This document shows positions 44,768 to 54,097 of a stretch of DNA of 64,000 bases, piece by piece. A program made the position numbers and the translations under genes. The stretch's first letter is position 1, and the number at the start of each line of letters is the position of its first letter. Where the stretch lies: the NCBI RefSeq assembly GCF_010894435.1, contig NZ_JAAIXZ010000013.1:62001-126000 (forward strand), read 5' to 3'. This stretch comes from Pyxidicoccus trucidator (GTDB lineage: Bacteria; Myxococcota; Myxococcia; Myxococcales; Myxococcaceae). The notes below the pieces were generated by a model. That model saw only the letters and a list, made by a program, of their open reading frames with translations, searched no databases and had not been told where the DNA came from.

Positions 44768-46294
44768 TCAGCGCGACTCCGACTCCGCGCGCAGGCGGAG
44801 CCCCTTGGGCACCACGGCGCGCTCCACCGCTTCGAAGAGACCGCTGGCGAGCAGCGCCAGCGCGGCGGCGGGTACGGCGCCCTCCAGGATGAGCCCCACG
44901 TCGTCCAACCGGATGCCGGTGAGGATGGGCTGGCCGTAGCCGCCTGCTCCCACCAGCGCGCCCAGCGTGGCGGTGCCCACGTTGATGACGGCGGCCGTCT
45001 GGATGCCGGCGAGGATGGACGGCGCGGCCATGGGCAGGTCGATGCGCCACAGCCTCGCGCGGGACGGCAGGCCGAGCGCCTCGGCGGACTCGCGAAGCTC
45101 CAGGGGAATGCCCGCGAGCCCCGCCGCCGTGTTCCGGACGATGGGCAGCAGGCTGTAGAGGAACAGCGCGGCGATGGCCGGCCGCGAGCCGATGCCCAGC
45201 AGCGGAATCATCACCACCAGCAGCGCCAGCGAGGGCACCGTCTGGATGATGCCGGCCAGCCCCAGCACGCCCTGCCCCAGTCGCGGCCGGCGCGCGGCCA
45301 GCACGCCCAGCGGCACGGCGAGGGCGATGGCCGCCAGCAGCGACACCACGACGAGGAACAGGTGCTCACGCGTGCGGCGCCAGACGCGCGCGGACAGGCT
45401 CTCGCCGCGCACCTCGGCGGTGATGCCGAGCGCGCTCGCGAGGAAGTCGGCGGCCACGCGCGCCTCGGGCACCCGCTCCAGGCGCGCACGGGCGTTGAGC
45501 TTCACCATCTCCGCCTCCGACAGGCGCCCCTCCAGCCGGAGCGCCGCCGCCAGTGCATCCGGCGCGCGCGACTCCAGGTCCGCGCGGTAGAGCAGCACGG
45601 CGTCGTACGCGGGGAAGTGGCGCAGGTCGTCCTCCAGCACGCGCAGCCCGTACGCGGCAATCTCCGCGTCGGTGGAGTACAGGTCCGTCACCTGGAGCGC
45701 GCCGCTCTCGAGTCCACGGTAGGCCAGGTCGTGGTCCAGCCCGCGTAGGTCTTTCTGGGGCAACCGGTAGCGGTCTCTCAGGGCGGGCCAGCCGTCGGCG
45801 CGGTCCATGAACTCATTGCTGAAGCCGAAGCGCAGCTCGGGGTGCGCGAGCAGGTCGGAGATGCGGCGGATTCCCAGGCGCTCGGCCTCGGCCTCCTTCA
45901 TGCCCAGCGCATAGGTGTTGTTGAAACCCAGCGGCGCGCTCATGCGCAGGCCCTCGGCCGCGAGCGCCTCTCGCAGGGACGCGTCGTCCGGCAGGTTGCG
46001 CCCGGACAGCAGCTCCTGCCGCAGCGTTCCGGTGTACTCGGGATACAGGTCCAGCTCGCCCCGGCGGAGTGCCTCCCAGAGCACGGTGGTGCCGCCCAGC
46101 TCGCGCCGGTGCTCCGCGCGCGCGCCCGTGCTCCGCGCGAGCTGCGTCACCAGGTCCCCGAGGATGACGGACTCGGTGAACTTCTTGGAGCCCACGCGCA
46201 CGGTGGGCACGCCGTCACCGGAGGAAGGAGCGCCACCGCCACACGCGGCGAGCAGCAACGAGAGCAGCAGGCTCGAAACGCACGAAGCCCTCAC
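44768..46294 (-). CDS. Osmoprotectant ABC transporter, fused binding protein and permease
   Basis: 508-aa fusion for uptake of glycine betaine, choline or similar (OpuC/OsmX type). Signal or lipobox LLLAAC at the N-terminus, then a substrate-binding domain (about 30-290) with VGSKKFTESVILGDLVTQLA, LYPEYTGT and LGFNNTYALGM. The permease domain follows (about 305-500), with EHLFLVVVSLLAAIALAVPLGVL, the EAA-like loop ELRESAEALGLPSRARLWRIDLPMAAPSI and INVGTATLGALVGAGGYGQPI. Starts with GTG 46294, overlapping the ATPase stop by 4 bp (GTGA), so translation is coupled. Known systems usually have the order permease then binding domain, or separate genes. Confidence 0.9.
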   Translation of the reverse strand: MRASCVSSLLLSLLLAACGGGAPSSGDGVPTVRVGSKKFTESVILGDLVTQLARSTGARAEHRRELGGTTVLWEALRRGELDLYPEYTGTLRQELLSGRNLPDDASLREALAAEGLRMSAPLGFNNTYALGMKEAEAERLGIRRISDLLAHPELRFGFSNEFMDRADGWPALRDRYRLPQKDLRGLDHDLAYRGLESGALQVTDLYSTDAEIAAYGLRVLEDDLRHFPAYDAVLLYRADLESRAPDALAAALRLEGRLSEAEMVKLNARARLERVPEARVAADFLASALGITAEVRGESLSARVWRRTREHLFLVVVSLLAAIALAVPLGVLAARRPRLGQGVLGLAGIIQTVPSLALLVVMIPLLGIGSRPAIAALFLYSLLPIVRNTAAGLAGIPLELRESAEALGLPSRARLWRIDLPMAAPSILAGIQTAAVINVGTATLGALVGAGGYGQPILTGIRLDDVGLILEGAVPAAALALLASGLFEAVERAVVPKGLRLRAESESR

Positions 46295-47043
46295 GCCGCC
46301 GCGCCTCCGCCGGGGAGGGGCCGCTGGGCCTGGATGAAGCGGGTGACGAACGGGTCCGCGGGGCGCGCTTCGAGGTCCGCGAGGCCGCCCTGCTGCACCA
46401 CGCGCCCGTCGCGCATGAGGAGGATGTCGTCTCCGAGGAACCCCGCCTCCGCCAGGTCATGCGTCACCAGCACCACCGTCTTTCGCAGGCGCGCGAAGAT
46501 GGCGCGCAGGTCGGCTTGCAGCTCATGGCGCACCAGTGGGTCCAGCGCGCCCAGCGGCTCGTCCAGCAACAGCACGTCCGGGTCGAGCATGAGCGCGCGC
46601 ATCAGCGCCACCCGCTGCCGCTGGCCTCCCGAGAGCTGCGCGGGATAGCGCGCCAGGGCCTCCGCCGGGAAGCGCGTCAGCTCCACCAGCGCGTCCAGCC
46701 GCTCGCGGGTGCGCGTCCCCGCCCAGCGCAGGTGTCGGGCCATGAGGGTGACGTTCTCCTCGCCGGTGAGGTGCGGGAACAGGCCACCGCCCTGGAGCGC
46801 GTAGCCCACGCGGTGGCGCACGGCGAGCAGCGCGTCTCCGCCACCGGGCAGCGGCTGGCCGTCGAACAGCACGCGGCCGGTGTCCGGATGCAGCAGCCCG
46901 TTGAGCAGCCGCACCAGCGTGGACTTGCCACAGCCACTGGGGCCGAGCAGCACCGTGGTGCGCCCCGTGGGCAGGCGCAGGCTCAGCGGGTGCAGTGCCT
47001 GTGTGGAGCCGTAGCGCTTGGAGACATCTTGCAGCTCGTACAC
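46291..47043 (-). CDS. Osmoprotectant ABC transporter ATPase
   Basis: 250-aa ATPase of the betaine/choline (OpuCA/OsmV) transporter encoded with the permease fusion. Walker A GPSGCGKSTL, Q-loop region HRVGYALQGGGLFPHLT, signature LSGGQRQRVALMRAL, Walker B LLLDEPLGALD, switch His VLVTHDLAEA. GTG start at 47043. No C-terminal CBS pair, unlike OpuCA, so ionic-strength regulation through CBS is absent here. Confidence 0.92.
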   Translation of the reverse strand: MYELQDVSKRYGSTQALHPLSLRLPTGRTTVLLGPSGCGKSTLVRLLNGLLHPDTGRVLFDGQPLPGGGDALLAVRHRVGYALQGGGLFPHLTGEENVTLMARHLRWAGTRTRERLDALVELTRFPAEALARYPAQLSGGQRQRVALMRALMLDPDVLLLDEPLGALDPLVRHELQADLRAIFARLRKTVVLVTHDLAEAGFLGDDILLMRDGRVVQQGGLADLEARPADPFVTRFIQAQRPLPGGGAAA

Positions 47044-47065
47044 GAGGCACCGTCCTCCAGCGAAG

Positions 47066-48037
47066 TCAGGGCAGCGAGAAGGCGCCGTTACAGGCGGCGG
47101 GGAAGGGAGTCTCGGAAGCCAGGAAGCTGCACGAGGCGAAGAGGGCGCGGTCCTTCCACTCCGTCGCGGCGGCCCATACCACCAGCGGGCCCCGTGCGGT
47201 GGGCGCGGTGAAGCGGGAGCAGCGTGCGGGCCGCGTCTCCAGGAGGCAGGGCACCTCCTCCACCGGGCCGGCCCCTGGCAGCGCGTCCGCCAATTCCGCT
47301 ACACCCTGGTCGCTCCAGCGCATCGTCACGTCCGTCCGCGAGGGCTGGTAGACGCTCCACGCGAAGGTGGCGTCACCGCAGCGGATGCGCCCCAGGCGGG
47401 TGGTGGACGCGGAGAGCTGGCAGTCCCCGGGCACGGCCAGCGCACGCCACGGCAGGCGAGGAGGGAGCACCAGCGCGTCCGGGCCCAGCGCGTCACCCTC
47501 GGGGTTGCCGCGAGCCGCGAGGTACTCGAGCAACTCCAGACAGCGCGCCAGCAGGGGCCGCGCATTGCCTCGCGCGATGCAGCCGACACCTCTCAGCCGG
47601 CCGGGCCCCGCGTTGACGGCGGAGTAGTAGCCCCCGGCGCGACAGTCACCCTCGGCGCCACCGTCCGCGCGCGCACACGCGGCGAAGCGACTGGAGCGCC
47701 ACGAGCTTCCCGCGAGCGGCAGCTCTCCCTCCACCTCCACCAGCTCCATTCCCAGGCGCGCGGCGACACGCTCCTGCGAGCGGATGAGCACCTGGGCGAA
47801 GCTCTCGGTCTTCTCCTCGGCAATCCACACCGTCAGGTCGCCGCAGCGCCAGGTGCGCGAGTCCGCGCTGTCGGGCACGGCCATGCAGCCCTCGAAGAGG
47901 GCCCGGGCCTCGGGGACGAAGGGGCCCACGGGAGTGGTGCCCTCGGGGGAGAGGGGAGGCACGCGTGGCGTGGGCGCCGTGCACGCGCACAGGACGCCCA
48001 CCCAGTACACCGACACCCACCACGCAGCGGTCCGCAT
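47066..48037 (-). CDS. Hypothetical lipoprotein
   Basis: 323 aa. The signal peptide MRTAAWWVSVYWVGVLCAC ends in a lipobox-like CAC. The mature part has about a dozen Cys spread over its length (FEGCMAV, WRCGDL, FAACARADG, DCRAGG, GCIARG, ARCLELL, GDCQLS, IRCGD, CLLETRPARCSRF, CSFLAS, ACNGAF), suggesting disulphides in a periplasmic or surface protein. No family recognised. ATG at 48037 was chosen because it begins the signal peptide. It lies 22 bp upstream of the transporter ATPase on the same strand and may be in its operon. Confidence 0.65.
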   Translation of the reverse strand: MRTAAWWVSVYWVGVLCACTAPTPRVPPLSPEGTTPVGPFVPEARALFEGCMAVPDSADSRTWRCGDLTVWIAEEKTESFAQVLIRSQERVAARLGMELVEVEGELPLAGSSWRSSRFAACARADGGAEGDCRAGGYYSAVNAGPGRLRGVGCIARGNARPLLARCLELLEYLAARGNPEGDALGPDALVLPPRLPWRALAVPGDCQLSASTTRLGRIRCGDATFAWSVYQPSRTDVTMRWSDQGVAELADALPGAGPVEEVPCLLETRPARCSRFTAPTARGPLVVWAAATEWKDRALFASCSFLASETPFPAACNGAFSLP

Positions 48038-48111
48038 GGAGCCGGGATAGGCGCCACCGCGAGCCACGTCAACCCATGTGGTGGCTTGGCGACCAGCGTC
48101 GTACACAACCC

Positions 48112-49122
48112 TCAGGCCGCCACGGCCTCGGTGATGCTGAGCGCCGCCGGAGTGTGGACCACGCGCGTGAGGCGCAGCCCGGCCTGGGCGAACAGCTTGC
48201 CGAACTCCTCCTCCGTGCGCTCACGCCCGGGCAGCGACGCCATCATCATCACATCCAGCACCTTGCCGCCGTGAGGCGCGTTGCCCCGGGGAATCACGGT
48301 GTCCACCACCAGGACGCGCCCTTCCTTCGCCATGGCCTCGCGGCAGTTGCGGAGGATGCGGACGCAGACCTCGTCGCTCCAGTCGTGGAGGATGCGCTTG
48401 AGGACGTACGCATCCGCGCCAGCGGGCACCGACTCGAAGAAGTCTCCCTCCGCCAGCTCGCAGCGGTCCGAGAAGCCGGCCTGTGCAATGCGAGCCTCGG
48501 CGAGGACGTGGCGGTGGTCGAACAACACGCCGTGCACCTGGGGCGCGGCCTTGAGCACCTCCAGGAGGAAGCCGCCGTGCCCGCCGCCCACGTCCACCAC
48601 GCGCTTCAGCGGCGTGAAGTCATAGCTCCCGGCGATGGGCCCGTTCTCCATGTCCGAGAGGCTGGACATGCCGCGGTGGAAGACGGCGCCCTGCGTGGCG
48701 TCGCTCGCGAGGAAGTCGAAGAAGGGCTTGCCGAAGATGCGGTCGAACGGGTTCTTCCCCGTGCGCACCGTCTCCACGAGCTCCCCGGTGGGCGCCCAGA
48801 AGATGCGCTGCGTGAGCATCAGCACCGCGCTGCGCAGCGAGCCGGGCACGTCCTTGCGGAGGTACTCGGCGGCCGGAGTCAGCGCGAAGCGGCCGGAGTC
48901 ATCCTCCGAGAACACACCCACGCTCGCGAGCAGCCGGAGCACGCGGTACAGCGACTGGGCATCGGCGCCGACCGCCTCCGCGAGCGAGGCCGCGCTTCGA
49001 GGGCCCTGCACCAGGTGGTCGGCCACCCCCAATTCCGTCGCGGCCGACAGCGCACCGGAGAGGATGAAGCCGAAGCCCAGGTCGACAATCTGCTGCGCGG
49101 GATGGACGGTGGGGGTGGTCAT
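48112..49122 (-). CDS. SAM-dependent O-methyltransferase (family 2 type)
   Basis: 336-aa methyltransferase with the plant/polyketide O-methyltransferase architecture. An N-terminal winged-helix dimerisation domain (about 10-100, ELGVADHLVQGPRSAASLAEAVGADAQSLYRVLRLLASVGVF) is followed by the catalytic domain: motif I VVDVGGGHGGFLLEVL, EGDFFESVPAGADAYVLKRILHDWSDE (active-site His) and VLVVDTVIP. Such enzymes methylate phenolic or polyketide hydroxyls, commonly in secondary metabolism; no biosynthetic cluster adjoins. ATG at 49122; an ATG 9 bp upstream also fits. Confidence 0.9.
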   Translation of the reverse strand: MTTPTVHPAQQIVDLGFGFILSGALSAATELGVADHLVQGPRSAASLAEAVGADAQSLYRVLRLLASVGVFSEDDSGRFALTPAAEYLRKDVPGSLRSAVLMLTQRIFWAPTGELVETVRTGKNPFDRIFGKPFFDFLASDATQGAVFHRGMSSLSDMENGPIAGSYDFTPLKRVVDVGGGHGGFLLEVLKAAPQVHGVLFDHRHVLAEARIAQAGFSDRCELAEGDFFESVPAGADAYVLKRILHDWSDEVCVRILRNCREAMAKEGRVLVVDTVIPRGNAPHGGKVLDVMMMASLPGRERTEEEFGKLFAQAGLRLTRVVHTPAALSITEAVAA

Positions 49123-49240
49123 GCCTCGCATTGTGGGCCGAGGCCCCCGAGCGGGGTCAATGTGAGCGCGCACCCACCGTGAACACCCTTCCCCGACGCG
49201 CCACATCCAACGTCAGATGTGGCGCGGCCGTGGAAGATGC

Positions 49241-49810
49241 CTACGGCACGGAGTCTGACGCCGTGCCCCTGTTGTTGAAGAGGTCCTCGGCAATCTTCTC
49301 GTACATGCTCTCCACGGCGCTCTCGGCGATGAGGGTAATCTCCCCCGGCTGCGAGGTGGAGCGCTTGGAGGCCACCGTCCCGGTGGAGCGCCGGAGCACG
49401 TTGCCCTGCGCGTCCACCAGTCGGGCCTTGTAGCGGACCTGCGCCTCGGCGGCGGCCGCGCCACCGACTTCATTCACCGCCGTGGGAGCCAGCTCCAGCT
49501 CTGCCTCGACAATCTGCAGCACGAGCTCCTTCCCGCCGTCGGTCCGGAACGCCGAGCGGAAGCCGTTCTTGAAGCCCCGGTCCAGCGTGGTCCGCCATGC
49601 CTCCACGTTGGTCGGGACGACGCCACTGCGGGCGGGGACCTGGAACACGTCGCGGACGCTCGGGTCCAGCTCCAGCGCCAGCGAGGCCTGGCTCTCGGGC
49701 AGGTCGATGTTCGGGCGCGGGTCGCCCGCGGCGACGGAGAGGGTGCAGCCGGTGGCGAACAGCACGGCCGTGAGCGACACAGCGGCAAGGGACCACGAAG
49801 AGCGGGGCAT
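49241..49810 (-). CDS. Hypothetical lipoprotein
   Basis: 189 aa. Signal peptide MPRSSWSLAAVSLTAVLFATGC with lipobox ATGC. The mature part alternates strands and helices (LALELDPSVRDVFQVP, LVLQIVEAELELAPTAV, AEAQVRYKARLVDAQGNVLRRSTGTV, AVESMYEKIAEDLF) in the way of LptE-like or DUF-type outer-membrane lipoproteins that are conserved in gliding bacteria. Function not assigned. ATG at 49810. Confidence 0.7.
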   Translation of the reverse strand: MPRSSWSLAAVSLTAVLFATGCTLSVAAGDPRPNIDLPESQASLALELDPSVRDVFQVPARSGVVPTNVEAWRTTLDRGFKNGFRSAFRTDGGKELVLQIVEAELELAPTAVNEVGGAAAAEAQVRYKARLVDAQGNVLRRSTGTVASKRSTSQPGEITLIAESAVESMYEKIAEDLFNNRGTASDSVP

Positions 49811-49940
49811 GGGTTCTCCAGGGGCGTTGGAACGGCACTCGTAACAGCCCGCTCAAGCGCCCTGCAAGAAGCCTTCCCAGGTCAATCCAATAGCAACCCC
49901 TCGACAATTCGGAGTGGGCAGTGCCGGAACGGTGCTCCGC

Positions 49941-50612
49941 TCAGTCGAGGGCCTCCTTCACGCTCCTGCCACGCTCCTCGTTGCGGTAGATGAGGTTGCC
50001 CGTGCGGTTGAGCAACAGCCCGAAGTCGGAATCGGCCCGGTAGTCATCCAGCCCATCCCCCACCAGCTCCTGCCCCTCCCTCTGGTCATCGATGACACGC
50101 GAGAGGAAGGCCTGGTCGAACTCCTTGCCCTGCTTCTCCCGCACCTCTCTCAGGTCCCTCTGCGCATCGCCGATGTCCTCGTCCAGGTCGTCGTCCACAT
50201 CCACCATCCGCTCTTCGTAGCCCTCCTGGACGCCCGCGCTTCCGGAGCCGCCAACGCCCTGCTCCCCTGGCGAGCCGGACAGGTCCACCGCGGCAATCTC
50301 CAGGGCCTCCTTGTCCGCCCACGCGCGCAGGTCGCCCAGGTTCTTGCGGTGGTCCGTCACCAACTGCTTCGCGAACTTCTGCACCTGCGGGTCCTGGGAG
50401 CGCTCCAGCGCCAGCTCTCCAAGGGCAATCTGCTTGACGTTGAAGAGGACGAGCTCGCTGACGAACTCCTCCCGCTCCGCCGCCGCCTCGCCGATTTGAC
50501 GCTCCCGCTTCTCCGACTCATCCGCGTGCGCGACACACCCCACCAGCAGGCCCACCACCAGCGTGGCCGTGAGGCCCATCGCGCCAACCCTGCTCCTACG
50601 CATTCCAGCCAT
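49941..50612 (-). CDS. DUF4142-type exported protein
   Basis: 223-aa protein with lipoprotein-like leader MAGMRRSRVGAMGLTATLVVGLLVGC. The mature part is a helical bundle of the DUF4142 (ferritin-like) kind: EEFVSELVLFNVKQIALGELALERSQDPQVQKFAKQLVTDHRKNLGDL, then an acidic stretch (DVDDDLDEDIGDAQ) and FDQAFLSRVIDDQREGQELV. No metal-ligand set is complete by eye. ATG 50612 has GGAGGT upstream (GGAGGTGGAC) and is better than the ATG three codons later. Confidence 0.8.
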   Translation of the reverse strand: MAGMRRSRVGAMGLTATLVVGLLVGCVAHADESEKRERQIGEAAAEREEFVSELVLFNVKQIALGELALERSQDPQVQKFAKQLVTDHRKNLGDLRAWADKEALEIAAVDLSGSPGEQGVGGSGSAGVQEGYEERMVDVDDDLDEDIGDAQRDLREVREKQGKEFDQAFLSRVIDDQREGQELVGDGLDDYRADSDFGLLLNRTGNLIYRNEERGRSVKEALD

Positions 50613-50799
50613 GTCCACCTCCAGACGGAGCCATGTCCCGAAGGTGGTCTCCTGTGGGGAGTGGACGCAAAGGCGCCAAGCCTGTCCGGGCCTCCCTCCA
50701 GGGCCGGGCAACCCCATCTGGAGTCCGGGGGCCCGCCCTCCTGCTCGAAAGGAAGGGCCCCGGCCCGCACCTTCCGCTTGACCGGACCGGGGACTGCTA

Positions 50800-50828
50800 T
50801 CAATACTCCATCCGGATGAACGGATTGA
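50800..50828. promoter_or_regulatory. Putative operator of the ArsR-type regulator
   Basis: A perfect 10-bp palindrome CATCCGGATG (50809-50818) lies inside a wider, slightly off-centre inverted repeat TCAAT (50800-50804) / ATTGA (50824-50828). It is 24 bp before the regulator start, where binding by the ArsR protein would repress its own operon with ahcY. The palindrome also coincides with an AT-richer stretch typical of a promoter. Confidence 0.6.
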
Positions 50829-50841
50829 GTCTCCACCGCCC

Positions 50842-51786
50842 GTGAACACCGCCCCCGCCATACTCGGCTGGATGACGTCGCTGGCCGACACGACACGGGT
50901 GCGCCTGCTGCGCCTGGTGGAGCGGCACGAGCTGACGGTGGTGGAGCTGTGCGCGGTGCTCCAACTTCCCCAGTCCACGGTGAGCCGGCACCTGAAGGTG
51001 CTCGCGGATGACGGGTGGGTGGAGTGGCGCCCGGAGGGCACCAGCCGGCTGTACCACATGGCGGTGGAGGGCCTGCCCCCGGCGGCCCGGCGCCTGTGGA
51101 CGCTGACGCGCGAGCAGATGTCCCAGGTCATCGCCGCCGAGCAGGACGACCAGCGCCTCGCCCCCGTGCTCGCCGAGCGGCAGAGCCGCAGCCAGGCCTT
51201 CTTCTCCACCGCCGCGGGCAAGTGGGACAAGCTGCGCCGCGAGCTGTTCGGCGAGCGCTTCGACGTGCTCGGCCTGCTGGCCCTGCTGGAGCCGACGTGG
51301 CGCGTGGGCGACCTGGGCTGCGGCACCGGGCAGACGTCGGAGATGCTGTCGCCGTACGTGCGCAGGGTCATCGCCGTCGAGTCCTCCGCGGCCATGTTCA
51401 AGGCGGCGAGGGCCCGGCTGGGCAGCCTCACCAACGTCGAGCTGCACCGGGGTGACCTGCACGCGCTGCCCGTGGACGACGGCACGCTGGACGTGGCGCT
51501 GCTCCACCTGGTGCTGCACCACGTGGCGGAGCCGGCGGCCGTGCTGGCGGAGGCCGCGCGAGCGCTCGTGCCGGGCGGCCGCATCCTCCTCATCGACATG
51601 CAGCGGCACGAGCGCCGCGAGTATCAACAACAGATGGGCCATGTCTGGCTGGGCTTCGAGCCGGAGCAGCTCACCGGCTGGCTCACGGACGCCGGCTTCA
51701 CCGACGTTCGCATCCACCCCCTCCCCGCGGCTGCCGAAGCCAAGGGGCCCGCGTTGCTGTCCGCCGTGGCGGTCCGCGGAAGCTGA
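50842..51786 (+). CDS. ArsR-family regulator fused to methyltransferase-like domain (SahR-like)
   Basis: 314-aa regulator. The N-terminal ArsR winged helix (residues 1-95) has [50 protein letters not shown]. Residues of about 150-314 form a class I methyltransferase fold ([49 protein letters not shown]). This fusion matches SahR, the regulator of S-adenosylhomocysteine and methionine metabolism, whose methyltransferase-like domain senses SAH. The gene lies 40 bp before ahcY, which fits. GTG start at 50842. Catalytic methylation is not excluded. Confidence 0.85.
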   Translation: MNTAPAILGWMTSLADTTRVRLLRLVERHELTVVELCAVLQLPQSTVSRHLKVLADDGWVEWRPEGTSRLYHMAVEGLPPAARRLWTLTREQMSQVIAAEQDDQRLAPVLAERQSRSQAFFSTAAGKWDKLRRELFGERFDVLGLLALLEPTWRVGDLGCGTGQTSEMLSPYVRRVIAVESSAAMFKAARARLGSLTNVELHRGDLHALPVDDGTLDVALLHLVLHHVAEPAAVLAEAARALVPGGRILLIDMQRHERREYQQQMGHVWLGFEPEQLTGWLTDAGFTDVRIHPLPAAAEAKGPALLSAVAVRGS

Positions 51787-51826
51787 AGCAGCATCTGAAA
51801 CCCGTAGCTTTCCATTGGAGTCGAAG

Positions 51827-53305
<1,479 letters not shown>

Positions 53306-53329
53306 GCGGCAGGTAGCGCCGGAGTGAGC

Positions 53330-53365
53330 AAGGCCCAGGCACCGAGTTCCGGTGTCCTGGGCCTT
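53330..53365 (+). terminator. Strong terminator after ahcY
   Basis: AAGGCCCAGG and CACCG (53330-53344) pair with CGGTG (53350-53354) and CCTGGGCCTT (53356-53365), leaving one bulged T and a 5-nt loop: 15 bp of stem, 24 bp after the stop. It would also serve the convergent gene at 53396. Confidence 0.75.
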
Positions 53366-53395
53366 CGTGTATCCGCGGGTCGCTTTGAAGAGCGC

Positions 53396-54013
53396 TCACT
53401 GCGCCTTGTCCGCGGGGCTCTTCACCCGCCTGTCCGTGGCAATCCAGTTCACCTCCCAGGTCTTGCCTCCGTCCTCGGAGAACGCCTGCTCGAACCGACA
53501 GGAGTCCGGCGTGATGTCCGAGATGACGAATCGAACGAAGATGGCTCGGCCATTCAATGTTTCCTGGGCATAGAACTCGCCACGCCCGTTCTTGAAGCCA
53601 CCGATGGTGGGGAGCGTCAGGGTGCCACCTGCGCTGTTGGCGAAGTTGAGGCTCCACTGGCGGGACTCGGGGTTGTAGAGGCGCAGCGACAACCCTTCGA
53701 TGTGACCTGCGGGGCCACGGACATCGAGCTCCACGAGATTGGCGCGACCATTCCAGACCTTGCGCACCACCGTCGTGCCCTCGTATTCGACCCAGTCATT
53801 GGAGCCGGTCAAAGGACGCAGGCGGCGCTTCAGACGGGTCGTCCAGGTCCCCAGCTCCCAGTCGAAGTCCTGCTGCCCATCCCTCTTCGCGGGCTGTGGA
53901 GGTGGGGGTTTCTCCGCGCTGGCTGCCTGCTGTGCGCTCCCTGGAAGGGGTTGAAACGCGATGGCCAGGAGGGACAGCAAGAGAGCAGCTCGCAGAAGCC
54001 TGGGCGTATTCAT
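53396..54013 (-). CDS. Hypothetical exported protein, DUF1579-like
   Basis: 205 aa. Signal peptide MNTPRLLRAALLLSLLAIAFQPLPGSAQ, Pro-rich linker, then a strand-rich domain beginning FDWELGTWTTRLKRRL and including EGTTVVRKVWNGRANLVELDV, LSLRLYNPESRQWSLNFANS and DSCRFEQAFSEDGGKTWEVNWIATD. The FDWELGTW/DGGKTWE pattern resembles DUF1579-type calycin-like proteins. Function unknown. It converges on ahcY. Confidence 0.7.
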   Translation of the reverse strand: MNTPRLLRAALLLSLLAIAFQPLPGSAQQAASAEKPPPPQPAKRDGQQDFDWELGTWTTRLKRRLRPLTGSNDWVEYEGTTVVRKVWNGRANLVELDVRGPAGHIEGLSLRLYNPESRQWSLNFANSAGGTLTLPTIGGFKNGRGEFYAQETLNGRAIFVRFVISDITPDSCRFEQAFSEDGGKTWEVNWIATDRRVKSPADKAQ

Positions 54014-54097
54014 GGGGACCCATGCTCGATGCCGCCTGTCACCGTCGCAATAGCCACTCCGGAGGTGGCTGACATGGCCACTTCCCGCAGCGGCGGC

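Noticed and set aside
51787-51826. SAH riboswitch before ahcY
   Set aside because: The gap is only 40 bp and shows no conserved SAH-aptamer stems; the SahR-like regulator explains control.
53330-53365. Stem after ahcY as an attenuator of the next gene
   Set aside because: It lies between convergent stops, so a shared terminator is the simpler reading.
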